Positions 26,391 through 36,500 of a stretch of 64,000 nucleotides of DNA are shown here, piece after piece. The position numbers and the translations under genes are program-made. Numbering within the stretch: position 1 is the first letter of the stretch; every line of letters begins with the position of its first letter. This stretch comes from Lunatimonas sp. (lineage in GTDB: Bacteria > Bacteroidota > Bacteroidia > Cytophagales > Cyclobacteriaceae): contig NZ_JAFIEU010000040.1 of NCBI RefSeq assembly GCF_020832325.1, forward strand, positions 43,065-107,064, written 5' to 3'. The notes beneath the pieces are model-generated. The model was not told the DNA's origin and searched no databases. It was given only the letters and a program-made list of their open reading frames with translations.

Positions 26391-27566
26391 CTAGCCCCTT
26401 CGTACGATCCGGATAGCTCCGTTTCGCTTCTCTTGTTTGATTCGGTAGCCCAATAGATGAAAAATCTCGCGGTGAAAAAAGCGGGCAATTCTCGGATTCA
26501 CCCAGTAGATGGCACTTTCGACCGGATCCTTTTCCACGCCGGGCAGCCAAGCGATAAGTTCGGAAATACCCGCCCTCCGAAGCCATTTGGAGAGGACCAA
26601 CCAAAACCTGGAAACCCTGCGGATAATAAAAAAACCATCGCTGCCTTCCACTTGGTATAGGGGCATGAACATGAGACCGGTATATGGCGCGTAGATAACA
26701 CCCTGCTTATCGGAGGCTAACCGCTGCCCTTTTGTTACCGGCTGAAAATTAATATAGCCCAGGTCCATGGCAAAGCCCTCCATCGGGCGCACATCGTGCC
26801 GGTAGCGTATTTCGTAAAATCCCGAAGGAATCGCCAAAGATTCCGACAGCTGTTTTTCCAGGCCTGATTTTTCACCGTCGGAGAGTGTTTTTATTCCCCA
26901 ATGACACAGGGCCAACTCCAAGAAAGCCCGGTGCCGAAGTATGGAAGCTGTAGCCCCGTGCCTGCCAGCTTCAAACCCCAATGCGGGGAATCCCAAATTG
27001 TTAATATGGCTCATCAATGGCCCCTCCAAAAACTCCTCTATCCCCAAAATGAGGGGCACCGGGAACCTTTCGGCCAATTGACGGTTGGCAAGCGAGTCGT
27101 TGAAGGGAAGAAAGGCCCCGCTTTCCGCAGAAGTGGTGTGTAGGTCTAAAAAACAAAGTCGTCCGGCTCCATATTTCCGGATTATCTCTGAAATCTCGGT
27201 ATCTAACTCCTTTAATTCCGCCAATTCATGCGTGGGTGGCCAGTTGGACTCCGTTTCGGTACGGGCCCTGTGCAGGTGTTCCGCTGTCCATATCCGGTTA
27301 AAATCCTTGTCGATAAAACGCCTTCCCAAGCTCAGGGCTTTCTTATTACCTATCAACACAAACAAGTTGCCTAGCAGGGTAGGCGAGGAAAGCCGTCCTT
27401 CTACTACCATCTCCTCGACTGCTTGAATAGACGCTTTCTCGTTGCCATGCATCCCCACAAACACCACCATCGTTGGATCGGTAGGCCCTTTTTCCACACG
27501 GTAGAGGGTGCGATTATGAAGGGACGTTTGGTCACTATGAAAGGCGGCTTGCTTTTCAGGCTTCAT
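26391..27566 (-). CDS. Succinylglutamate desuccinylase/aspartoacylase-family zinc hydrolase
   Basis: 391 residues, M14-like zinc-dependent fold. Zinc motif GMHGNEKASIQA (H-x2-E), third ligand in CFLDLHTTSAESG, and the substrate part LGFEAGRHG. The N-terminal half (to ~250) is the catalytic domain; the C-terminal ~140 residues (VRPMEGFAMDLGYINFQPV, GVIYAPYTGLMFMPLYQ) form a beta domain as in AstE/ASPA proteins. The family cleaves N-acyl-amino acids or similar amide bonds. It overlaps the end of the GCS2-CBS gene by 11 bases, so both are made from one message, and the hydrolase may act on, or recycle, the amide made by the ligase. It is convergent with the GH43-like gene, only 3 bases apart. 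Confidence 0.9.
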   Translation of the reverse strand: MKPEKQAAFHSDQTSLHNRTLYRVEKGPTDPTMVVFVGMHGNEKASIQAVEEMVVEGRLSSPTLLGNLFVLIGNKKALSLGRRFIDKDFNRIWTAEHLHRARTETESNWPPTHELAELKELDTEISEIIRKYGAGRLCFLDLHTTSAESGAFLPFNDSLANRQLAERFPVPLILGIEEFLEGPLMSHINNLGFPALGFEAGRHGATASILRHRAFLELALCHWGIKTLSDGEKSGLEKQLSESLAIPSGFYEIRYRHDVRPMEGFAMDLGYINFQPVTKGQRLASDKQGVIYAPYTGLMFMPLYQVEGSDGFFIIRRVSRFWLVLSKWLRRAGISELIAWLPGVEKDPVESAIYWVNPRIARFFHREIFHLLGYRIKQEKRNGAIRIVRRG

Positions 27567-29448
27567 GATCTTTCATCTTTTCCCACAGCTGCTGCGTGTC
27601 CCTATCCGTAATCAAACCAATCAGTCGGTTCCCTTCTACCACCGGCAAACAACTGATTTGCTTGTCCACCATCAATAAGATAGCGAACCTTATATCCGCG
27701 TCCTTGCCAACGGTGACCAAGTCGGTGCGCATGACGTCTGCCGCAGACAGCAACCGATCCGGTTGATTCGTGTCTTTAGCCTGACCGATCATTTTATGGG
27801 TGATCAATCCCTTTAAATTCCCTTTTCTATCCTCCACCGGCACATGTCGTATGCGCTTCCAGTCCATAATCTTCTCTACCAAATCCAGTAAATCCTCCTC
27901 CTGTACTGTGATGAGGTCGGTGGTCATAAAGTTACCTATCCAATCGTAAGGCATGCGGCAATCCTCTATCTCCAACTTGGTTGGCAGTCGCCAAGAATGT
28001 ACCGGAAGTCCTGACATCCTACGGGTGTGCATGGCGGCAGTCACCCCTACCATGGCCTCCTCCCGTGACAGGGTCTTTTTGAGGTTCCTAAAGCTTTTTA
28101 CGGTCCATACACTGCCATTTAATCCCTTTTTCACCCTACCCTCCAGCACGTTCAGGTACCTATCTGCTTCCTCCAGCTCAATGCCACAATCCAGCAAACC
28201 CTTTCTAGCCGATGGCAGCAAATGATCCAGCAGGAGATTACGGGAAGGAATCGCTTTTCCTTCCCATACCATGCTACTGTGCAGGCCGGAAGTAGCGGCT
28301 CGGTAAAAATTACCCTTTGCATCTTCGAAAGATTTATGTTGCCAAGCTCCTTTATAGTGCTCCGGCATGGCTTTCATCAACCCCACCCAAAAGGCAAAGT
28401 TTGCCATTTCATCAATCACACTGGGACCGGAAGGGAGGTACCTGTTTTCGATACGTAAATGGGGAATGCCTGACCCCACACCGTAACAGGGTCTGTTCCA
28501 CCGCCAGATGGTGCCGTTGTGCAAATTTAGTGCAGCTAGCTTAGGGATGCCCCCTTTCTTCAGCACGCTCATGGAATCCTCCTCCACCGTATCGGTGAGA
28601 ATCAGCGTAAACCGGGCAATCGCTTCCTTGTAGATTTCGGTGATTTCACTCACCCAACCCTTGCCAAAGGAAACGCGCTGTTCCTTTTCCCGGAGGTGAT
28701 ATCCCTTGCTCCGGATATCGATACTTTGCTGAAAAAGCGAAATCCGGGTCTCGCTCCAAAGTTCCCGCCCAAATAACAATGGGGAGTTGGTACAAGCAGA
28801 CAGCACCGGCCCGGATATCATCTGAGCCCAATTGTATTGATCCACAAACTCATCGGGGTCGACCTGCAGGTGGCACTGAAAACTGGTGTTGCATGCCTCA
28901 AAAAGAATATTAGTATGAGCCAAAATCAACTCATCTACTCCGAGGATATTTAGCTCAAAATCTTCCCCCCGCAATTGGCGAATCACTTCATCGAGCGCAT
29001 AGAACCGTGGATTCGGGGTCATGAAGTCCAACTCACCCGAACGAATATCAATGGAGGGCAGTATTCCACTTAACACCACTTTATCTCCAACCGCCTTCGC
29101 TGCCTGATCTGTCTTTGCCAAAAGCGCCTGCAATTGCTTCTCCATCTTGGAAAAGCACTGCTTTTTCAACACCTGAGGATCTAGGTTAATCTCCAGGTTA
29201 TACAGGGCGAGCTCTGTGGTCAGGTGGGGGTCATTGACCCGGTTCAACACCGCAGGCCCTTTTCGGGATGGCTTATAGTAGGCGTCAACCAGCGAGAGCT
29301 CCTGCTCCGCTCCTATACGCTGAATGTTCTTCTCAATAAGATTTCTCCTTAGCATCTCATCCAAGGCTTCCACGTCTAGCAGCAAATGCTTGAGAAATTT
29401 CTTTCGTTCTATCTTACTTTTCTTCGAACGGACTTGCTGTTGTCCCAT
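27556..29448 (-). CDS. Glutamate-cysteine ligase family 2 (GCS2)-type amidoligase fused to two CBS domains
   Basis: 630 residues. Residues ~35-470 are a GCS2-type carboxylate-amine ligase of the glutamine-synthetase fold: RIGAEQELSLVD (Mg/ATP-binding Glu pair), ILPSIDIRSGELDFM, CNTSFQCHLQVDPDEF, LSACTNSPLLFGRELWSETR, LHNGTIWRWNRPCYG, LRIENRYLPSGPSVIDEMANFAFWVGLM. Residues ~490-625 carry two CBS modules: FMTTDLITVQEEDLLDLVEKI with HVPVEDRKGNLKGLIT, and VMRTDLVTVGKDADIRFAILLM with CLPVVEGNRLIGLITDRD. CBS pairs bind adenine nucleotides, so the ligase is probably under energy-charge control. Plain GCS2 makes gamma-glutamylcysteine, but the fusion and the overlapping aspartoacylase gene suggest a different amide product. 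It lies 43 bases downstream of sdaA. Confidence 0.92.
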   Translation of the reverse strand: MGQQQVRSKKSKIERKKFLKHLLLDVEALDEMLRRNLIEKNIQRIGAEQELSLVDAYYKPSRKGPAVLNRVNDPHLTTELALYNLEINLDPQVLKKQCFSKMEKQLQALLAKTDQAAKAVGDKVVLSGILPSIDIRSGELDFMTPNPRFYALDEVIRQLRGEDFELNILGVDELILAHTNILFEACNTSFQCHLQVDPDEFVDQYNWAQMISGPVLSACTNSPLLFGRELWSETRISLFQQSIDIRSKGYHLREKEQRVSFGKGWVSEITEIYKEAIARFTLILTDTVEEDSMSVLKKGGIPKLAALNLHNGTIWRWNRPCYGVGSGIPHLRIENRYLPSGPSVIDEMANFAFWVGLMKAMPEHYKGAWQHKSFEDAKGNFYRAATSGLHSSMVWEGKAIPSRNLLLDHLLPSARKGLLDCGIELEEADRYLNVLEGRVKKGLNGSVWTVKSFRNLKKTLSREEAMVGVTAAMHTRRMSGLPVHSWRLPTKLEIEDCRMPYDWIGNFMTTDLITVQEEDLLDLVEKIMDWKRIRHVPVEDRKGNLKGLITHKMIGQAKDTNQPDRLLSAADVMRTDLVTVGKDADIRFAILLMVDKQISCLPVVEGNRLIGLITDRDTQQLWEKMKDHEA

Positions 29449-29491
29449 AGGCTAGATCGTTACAGGTATGCTTGCGGAGATGGGCCCTTGG

Positions 29492-30904
29492 CTAGCAGTC
29501 GACCCAATTGACGGAAAGAGCCAATCCTCCTTCGGATGTTTCTTTATATTTCCCATTCATGTCCCTGGCGGTTTCCCACATGGTGCGAACCACCTTGTCA
29601 AGGGATACCTTCGTATGTTCCAGGGAAGTTTCCGTCGCCAACTCTGCCGCGTTTATGGCTTTTATGGCCCCCATGGTGTTACGTTCAATACAGGGTACCT
29701 GAACCAGACCGGAAATGGGATCACAGGTCAGGCCCAGATGATGCTCCATAGCGATTTCCGCTGCGGTCAAAACCTGCCCGGGACTACCGCCTAGCAGCTC
29801 GCAAAGACCAGCTGCAGCCATCGCGCTGGAAACGCCGATCTCCGCCTGACACCCTCCCATTGCGGCAGAAAGAGTGGCGTTTTTCTTGAAAATACTGCCA
29901 ATCTCAGCTGCCACCAGCAGAAAGCGAAATACCTCATCCCTACCCGATTGCGCATTTTCAAAGGCCAGGTAATATAGCAACACGGCAGGGATTACGCCTG
30001 CACTGCCGTTGGTGGGAGCGGTAACCACCCTACCGAGTGCTGCATTGACTTCGTTCACGGCTAGCGCAAAGCAGCTAACCCATTTCATCACCCGTCGGAA
30101 TCCTCCCTCAGAGCGCCGGACAGCCGCCAGCCACTCCTGCGGACCAGAATATAGTTCCTTTCCGATGAGTCCCTTATGGAGCTCAAAAGCCCGGCGTTTC
30201 ACATGCAACCCTCCTGGCAATACCCCTTCTGTATGACATCCCAGGTATATGCTTTCCAACATGGTCTCCCAAATCTTCCATAACCCCGATTCGATAACCG
30301 GCTTATCACGTAGCGATAGCTCATTTGCCCAAACGATATCGGAAATGCGCTTATTCTCTCGGGTACAATAGGCCAGCAGTTGATTCGCCTTTTCTATCGG
30401 AAAGGGAAACTGTGCGCGTACAGCGGGAGATTTGTCTTTCTCGCCTTCTTTCTGCACGAATCCACCTCCCACCGAATAATACGTTTCTCCTATCACCCCA
30501 TCGGCCGTAAACGCTTCGAAGCGAAGACCATTGGCGTGGTAGGGCAGAAACGTTCCATGAAAAAAAATGTCCTTGTCCACCTCGAATGGTATTACATGAC
30601 CCCCGGCTAGCCGAAGAATCCCCTGTTCCCGAATTTGGTCCATTAACGCGCCCAGCTGATCCACCGGAAACTGAACCGGATCCAACCCGCACAATCCCAT
30701 CGTTACCGCCAAATCCGTGGCATGGCCTCTGCCAGTAAGGGACAGGGAACCATAGAGGTGCACGTGGACTTTAGTCACCGATGCCAGCCTGTCGGCGCCC
30801 AACTCTTCCAAAAACAGGGAGCCGGCAATCCAAGGACCCAAGGTGTGGGAACTGGAAGGACCGACACCGATTTTTAATATATCAAAAACTGAAATATTTT
30901 CCAT
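29492..30904 (-). CDS. sdaA: L-serine ammonia-lyase (single-chain, iron-sulfur type)
   Basis: 470 residues from the ATG at 30904 (MENISVFDILKIGVGPSSSHT); the track start at 30925 is a GTG without family support. The beta domain (~1-150) has GPSSSHTLGPW and GRGHATDLAV; the alpha domain (~190-470) has the [4Fe-4S]-binding cysteines in AAMGGCQAEIGVSSAM, LTCDPISGLVQVPCIERN and the TAPTNGSAGVIPAVL substrate loop. It deaminates L-serine to pyruvate and ammonia. It may share a transcript with the GCS2-CBS gene 43 bases downstream, but a link in function is not obvious. Confidence 0.96.
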   Translation of the reverse strand: MENISVFDILKIGVGPSSSHTLGPWIAGSLFLEELGADRLASVTKVHVHLYGSLSLTGRGHATDLAVTMGLCGLDPVQFPVDQLGALMDQIREQGILRLAGGHVIPFEVDKDIFFHGTFLPYHANGLRFEAFTADGVIGETYYSVGGGFVQKEGEKDKSPAVRAQFPFPIEKANQLLAYCTRENKRISDIVWANELSLRDKPVIESGLWKIWETMLESIYLGCHTEGVLPGGLHVKRRAFELHKGLIGKELYSGPQEWLAAVRRSEGGFRRVMKWVSCFALAVNEVNAALGRVVTAPTNGSAGVIPAVLLYYLAFENAQSGRDEVFRFLLVAAEIGSIFKKNATLSAAMGGCQAEIGVSSAMAAAGLCELLGGSPGQVLTAAEIAMEHHLGLTCDPISGLVQVPCIERNTMGAIKAINAAELATETSLEHTKVSLDKVVRTMWETARDMNGKYKETSEGGLALSVNWVDC

Positions 30905-31069
30905 ACTGACACCAAACCGTTTCACTCCTTAACTGGCTAAATATACACCCGAAAAACTGAACCATCAGCATCACATAACCTAGCTGCTTGTTCTTTGCCA
31001 CAGGAGCAGGAGAAAGGAAAGCGGCCACATCCCAAAAAGATGGGCTTCATTTGCAAGCATCCGCGAAAA

Positions 31070-31735
31070 CTACTTCTCAAAGGTAATGCCATCCGGTCGT
31101 GCACCCAGTTGCTCTAAACTGCTGCTCACATCCTTTACCATTCCCTCCGGGCCACACACGTAAAACTCCTGGGAAAAATCGGACAGTTGCTCGTTTAAAA
31201 ATGCCATATTCACCATCCCATGGTGGTGCCCATCGACTTTTTCATCGCTCAAAATGGACAGGAAATTCTCCCCAAGCAAATCGTAAAAATAGGATTCCAA
31301 CACCACATCTTTCCCTCTTTTATTGGCAAATATCAGTTTGTGTCCCGCAAGTTGTCCCTTGGATTCAAGCAGCCGAAGAATACTGATAAAGGGTGTAATA
31401 CCCGCACCGCCTGCAATAAATACACCTGGCCCTCTATAGGTGATGGCACCCCAAGCATCTCCGATCAACAGACGATCTCCTTCCAACAACCCATCCACCT
31501 GATAGGTTACCCCTTGATGGTCTCTGTAGGATTTGATCACAAACTCCAAATGCTCCTCTTCGGGAAGAGAGGTGAAGGTAAACGGACGTTTTTCATCCCG
31601 CCATCCTTCCTTGTCAATGGCCACTTCGGTAGCTTGCCCCGGAACGAAGGTATATCCACGTGGCTTTTCCACTTTTATTTCCTTTACATCGTGTGTAAGC
31701 GATCGGACACTGATAATCTTTACGTTATTACTCAT
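31070..31735 (-). CDS. FAD-binding NAD(P)H oxidoreductase (flavodoxin/ferredoxin reductase-like)
   Basis: 221 residues, only the FAD and NAD(P) domains of the ferredoxin-NADP reductase family, with no [2Fe-2S] domain. FAD-binding motif KRPFTFTSLP (RxxT/S), then GDAWGAITY, the NAD(P) motif FIAGGAGITPFISIL, LIFANKRGKD, and FYVCGPEGMV near the C-terminus. A soluble cytoplasmic electron-transfer enzyme that could serve a ferredoxin, flavodoxin or a Rieske protein. No partner oxygenase lies beside it. Monocistronic as far as the spacing shows. Confidence 0.92.
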   Translation of the reverse strand: MSNNVKIISVRSLTHDVKEIKVEKPRGYTFVPGQATEVAIDKEGWRDEKRPFTFTSLPEEEHLEFVIKSYRDHQGVTYQVDGLLEGDRLLIGDAWGAITYRGPGVFIAGGAGITPFISILRLLESKGQLAGHKLIFANKRGKDVVLESYFYDLLGENFLSILSDEKVDGHHHGMVNMAFLNEQLSDFSQEFYVCGPEGMVKDVSSSLEQLGARPDGITFEK

Positions 31736-31843
31736 GTATTCGGTATGTTTGGTTTATAGGTGTTACTGTGCAAATACCGTTCTATTCTTTTAATCGTCGG
31801 ATTTAAATGATACCTTACCCCAAAACAAACGCCAAATAGGTCT

Positions 31844-32938
31844 ATGAACAGATGCTTTTTGGGCAATTTGCTCCTCGCATTCGGAATTTTAATCCTGTTC
31901 GGCTGTGGAAAGAACAATCAGCTTTCGAAAACGGAAGGCATCCCTACGCTGGTAATTCCCCACTCGGAGGCATCCGCTAAACCGGCTTGGTTGACAGATT
32001 ATTCCGACGAGACACGGGCTATTCCCTTAGAAAGTACACCCAAAAGCCTCATATCCTACATAGGCGATGTAGCTTTTGGCGAAACTTACATCTATGTGCT
32101 CAACTTGGGTGCTGATCCCTCCATTATGCAATTCGATTGGGATGGACGGTATATTCGCAGAATTGGAATAAACGGTCAGGGACCAGGTGAATTCCAAGTG
32201 CCTACCTCCATTGCCTACGATGGCCGACGAAAACGGTTGATCGTATGTGCTCCATTTGATCACAAAACACTGATTTTTGAAGAAGACGGAACCCTCGTCG
32301 AGGAGTACATAGATAAGACGCGCATGCTCTCGGCAACCTTCGTTACCTCCGACCACTATTTTTTCTGGGAAAGCCAATACGGGGAGCCACACGAAAATGG
32401 CTTTTTAGTCAATAATCGGTTACACGTGTTAGGTAGTGAATTTGACACCTTAGCCAGCCCCGCACACAACATTCATTTGATCCGCAACCTTGGGCTGGTG
32501 TACCGACAACAAAATTTCGTGTTTCAGGTAAATGACACCAGCTACTTCTTTCTGCCCACCCTCCTGCCAGAAACGTATCGACGAGACACCTTATATACAG
32601 TTTCCAATAATTTTGAGCTAGTACCCGAAGTGAACTTTCGGTTTCGGGAAAGCGTATCGGAAGCCACTTTCCCACCGGAATTCAGCATGGGAGATGTGCA
32701 GGTTACCCCCACACTCTATCAGGTACAGTATCGCTACAAGGGAGAGCGCTACCTATATATCCATGAAAAAAGCAATCGGAAATCCTCGGTAGTAAAGGGA
32801 GGGTTCCAAGACCCAAAATTCCCAGAAACAGGAATGCCCTTTTCAAAATCAAACGGGACCTCCTACTTTGTCATCGAACAGCGAGATGCTGTAGGACAGG
32901 AAGATAATCCCATGCTGCTTTGGGTACGGTGGAAATAA
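31844..32938 (+). CDS. 6-bladed beta-propeller lipoprotein
   Basis: 364 residues; lipobox LILFGCGK (Cys about residue 22). The body has the NHL-like pattern of the Bacteroidota 6-bladed-propeller family: IPLESTPKSLISYIGDVAFGETYIYVLN, IMQFDWDGRYIRRIGINGQGPGEFQVPTSIAYD, LIVCAPFDHKTLIFEEDGTLVEEY, then later blades (YRYKGERYLYIHEKSNRKSSVV). Function unknown; such proteins are often exported sensors or binding proteins. It is divergent from the reductase gene and followed by a GC-rich dyad element. Confidence 0.88.
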   Translation: MNRCFLGNLLLAFGILILFGCGKNNQLSKTEGIPTLVIPHSEASAKPAWLTDYSDETRAIPLESTPKSLISYIGDVAFGETYIYVLNLGADPSIMQFDWDGRYIRRIGINGQGPGEFQVPTSIAYDGRRKRLIVCAPFDHKTLIFEEDGTLVEEYIDKTRMLSATFVTSDHYFFWESQYGEPHENGFLVNNRLHVLGSEFDTLASPAHNIHLIRNLGLVYRQQNFVFQVNDTSYFFLPTLLPETYRRDTLYTVSNNFELVPEVNFRFRESVSEATFPPEFSMGDVQVTPTLYQVQYRYKGERYLYIHEKSNRKSSVVKGGFQDPKFPETGMPFSKSNGTSYFVIEQRDAVGQEDNPMLLWVRWK

Positions 32939-33547
32939 GCGCTTAATTCCAATTGTCCCTATGGCCTGTGGCGGCATGAAATCTAGCACGACGCAGGCGA
33001 CACACGGTGGGATGCCCCGATGGCTATAGGGGCAAACATGCGACCTAAAGGCCGGTAGGCAGGGATTCCATCTGAACATTAAAAATCAATTATAGACAGA
33101 TGAAAGTCTGTGCACACCTAAAAAATACACTCTTAACCAAGCTATAAATAATAACTAATCTTTTTCTAATCGCAGCGTAGCCTATTTTCACAATACATCC
33201 GTAATGTTACAAGTTTGAATGCAATACAAGGAAGAATAGTGTTGCTTGTGACTGATTATCCGTCATTTAGATAATTCAAACATCCAACCCAAAATTTTCT
33301 GAATTCTCAGAAACGACCAAGAGCCTCCTTCACAGGCAGGGATTTCCATTTATGTAATATTAAACGTAAATCAACCGGTAATTCCGAACTTGGCAAGTGC
33401 CCTAAAAGGTATTACCCTCCCTTTGCATAGGCTATAGAAAAACAAGTAATTCATACTACACCTATCTCCCTATTAAGCGATTACCAAAACCCAAAGCCAA
33501 GGCATCAACAACCTCTTTAACACTACTTTACCAATTCCACCAATACG
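32939..33547. other. Long intergenic region before the histidine kinase gene
   Basis: 609 bases without a convincing ORF. The first 100 bases are GC-rich and hold the inverted-repeat element listed separately; the rest is AT-rich. I found no exact TAnnTTTG promoter on the plus strand, so the kinase promoter is not placed. Confidence 0.5.
32957..33031. repeat. GC-rich nested inverted repeat (possible structured RNA or REP-like element)
   Basis: Outer arms CCCTATGGCC (32957-32966) and GGCTATAGGG (33022-33031) pair over 10 positions with one wobble. Inner arms GGCAT (32973-32977) and ATGCC (33012-33016) nest within them. A second fold GCCCC-GAT-GGCT-ATA-GGGGC (33014-33034) competes with the outer stem. 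It begins 18 bases after the stop of the beta-propeller gene and is not followed by a T run, so it is not a plain terminator. Confidence 0.5.
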
Positions 33548-36500
33548 ATGAAAGGCTATGAAGGCAATCCGCCTATAAAAGACGAGATTTCTCGGGATGT
33601 ATACCTGAATCTCTTCCAAAAACTAAAATCACCTTCCTTTATTTGGAAAAAAAAGGACGAAGACTACACCTTAGTAGATTACACCGAAGAAGCTCTAAAT
33701 TACTTTCAGGAGTCTGGAAAGCCTTTTCATGGTAAGAAAAGTAGTGAACTGCTGGCGCAATGTATAGAAATGCACCAGGATTTGGAAACCTGTACCAAAA
33801 ACCAACTAGATATAGAGCGGGAATATTCTTTTACAAACACAGGCTTCGAAAAGGAAAAAAGAGTTAAGGTGTATTACAAATGCCTCAATTCGGATTTCAC
33901 ATTCGTCCAACTAGAGGAAGTGAAAATCGCCGAAGAGAACTATTCAAAAAACGTCAAAGAACTATTAAAGTTCATAGAAGGCAGTCCGGCTGCATTAGCC
34001 ATGCTAGACACTGAAATGTGTTATCTAGCTAGGAGCGATAAATGGATTGCCGACTATAATTTGATCGGCAAAGAGCTAATTGGCAAAAGTCACTATGAAA
34101 TTTTCCCCGAAATTGGCGCTGAGTGGAAAAAAATTCATCAAGAATGTTTAAAAGGCAAGGCCGATAAAAGAGACGAAGATTACTTTATCCGTCAGGATGG
34201 AAGTATAGACTGGGTTCGATGGGAAATACGTCCATGGTTTCAGGATAACGGAGAGGTGGGGGGAATCATCCTGTTTACGGAACTAATAACGGAGAAAAAA
34301 CGAATCGAAAAAGAACTAAAGGATCAAGTAATTCGAAGTGAGACGAATGAGGCAAAATTAATTGAAGCCCAAATGGTCTCAAAACTCGGTAGTTGGGAGA
34401 CAAATCTTTTAGACTTAACGGTAAATTGGTCGCCAGAGACCTACAAGATTTTCGAACTGGATCCTAGGGCATTCCAGCCAACGCATGAATCCTTCCTAGA
34501 CTTCGTCCACCCCGATGATAGGGATATGGTACACCATAAATTTATCGCTTCATTTAACACCAAAAACTATAATTCTGTCGAACATAGGATTATTACGGCA
34601 AAAGGAAATATAAAAATTGTAGAGGAAAGGTGGAAGATTCTCTACGATGAATCAGGCAAACCTTTACGGACATTTGGAACCTGTCAAGATATCACCGAAC
34701 GAAGGTTGATACAGCAGGAGTTGCTGGAGACAAAAAAAATATCCGAGGAAAATGAATACCGCCTAACGCTGGCAGTAGAAGCCGCTGAACTGGGAGTCTG
34801 GGACTGGAACCTTCAAACAAATGAATTGATTTGGGACAATCGCATGTACGCCCTGCATGGTTTCACGGAAAATGAAACAAAAAATACCTTTGAACATTGG
34901 GCACATACGCTTCACCCTGAAGACAAATCGGCGGTCATCACAGAGCTTGAGCAGGCAAAAAGAGAAGAAAGAAAATTCGATTCTTCGTTCAGAATTGTCA
35001 AACCTAACGGACAAATAGCATATATAAAAGCAGCCGGAATTTTCCTTAAGAACGAACTCGGTCTTCCTTATCGAATGATCGGAATGAACAGAGATATCAC
35101 TGAACTAGTCAATAGTATTAAAAATACCGAAGAAAGTGAGGAAAAGTTTAGATTGGCTTTTATGACGGCATCAGATGCCTTCTCCATAGGAACAATTACA
35201 GACGGAAAGTTGCTTGAGGTCAATGATAAGTATTTTGACATATTCGGATACACGAGAGAAGAATGTATACATAAAACCTCCCAGGAACTCAACCTGTATA
35301 AAAACCAAGAGGATAGAGCACGTATACTACATGAGCTCAAGACAAAAGGGTATGTAAAAGATCTGGAGTTAGAAGGGAGGAAAAAGAACGGGCAGACCGT
35401 ATTTGTCTCTATGTCTGTTAATTATTTCACAGCGAATGGAGAAGATTACCTCATTGGGTGCATAAGAGATATTACAGATCGGAGAAAAGCAGAGCAGAAA
35501 CAGATAGCTAACTTAAAAATAATTGCAGATTACCGCAATGCACTAGATGCGTCTACTATAGTGGCAATCACCGATGCCAAAGGAAAAATAATTCACACAA
35601 ATGAGAATTTTTGCAAAATCTCCAAATATACCAGTGAAGAGCTGATTGGTCAAGACCATCGGCTTATCAACTCGGGCTACCATTCCAAAGATTTTATCAA
35701 AACATTATGGAAAACAATCTCCTCCGGAAAAACTTGGAAAGGCGAGTTTAAAAACAGAGCCAAAGACGGCTCCTTTTACTGGGTTGACACCACTATAGTT
35801 CCCTTTCTAAACGAAAAAGGTAAACCTGTCAAATACATTGCCATACGGTCTGATATTACCGACAGAAAAATAGCAGAAGATGAGCGGCAAAAAATCATGA
35901 ATGATCTAATACAAAGGAATAGGGATTTAGAACAATTCTCCTATATCGTTTCCCACAACCTTCGTGCACCGGTTGCAAATATTATTGGAATCAGCAATTT
36001 ATTACTTGACTCAACATTGGATCAAGATCAAAAAGACCAATTGAATATTGGGTTAAAAAAGTCAATTCAAGGTCTGGACATGACCTTGAAAGATCTAAGT
36101 TATATCTTGCAAAAGAAGCATGAAATACACGAGAACAAGGTCACGGTAAATCTCACTAACCTTGTTGAAAATATTCAGGAAAGTATTCAAAACCTTATCA
36201 ACAAAGAAGGTGCTGTTTTTATAGTCAATTTTAATGAGATCGATGAAATTAAAACCATAAAAAGCTACCTACATAGCATATTCTACAATTTGATCTCAAA
36301 TAGCATAAAATACAAACAGAAGGCTGTTAACCCCATAATAGAGATAAAAAGCCAATTGTCGGAAAAAAATATCATTATCACTTTTAAGGACAATGGGATT
36401 GGAATTGACCTAACCAAGAAAAAAGATCAAATATTCGGATTATATAAACGATTTCATTTTCATACAGAAGGAAAAGGAATGGGACTGTTTATGGTAAAGA

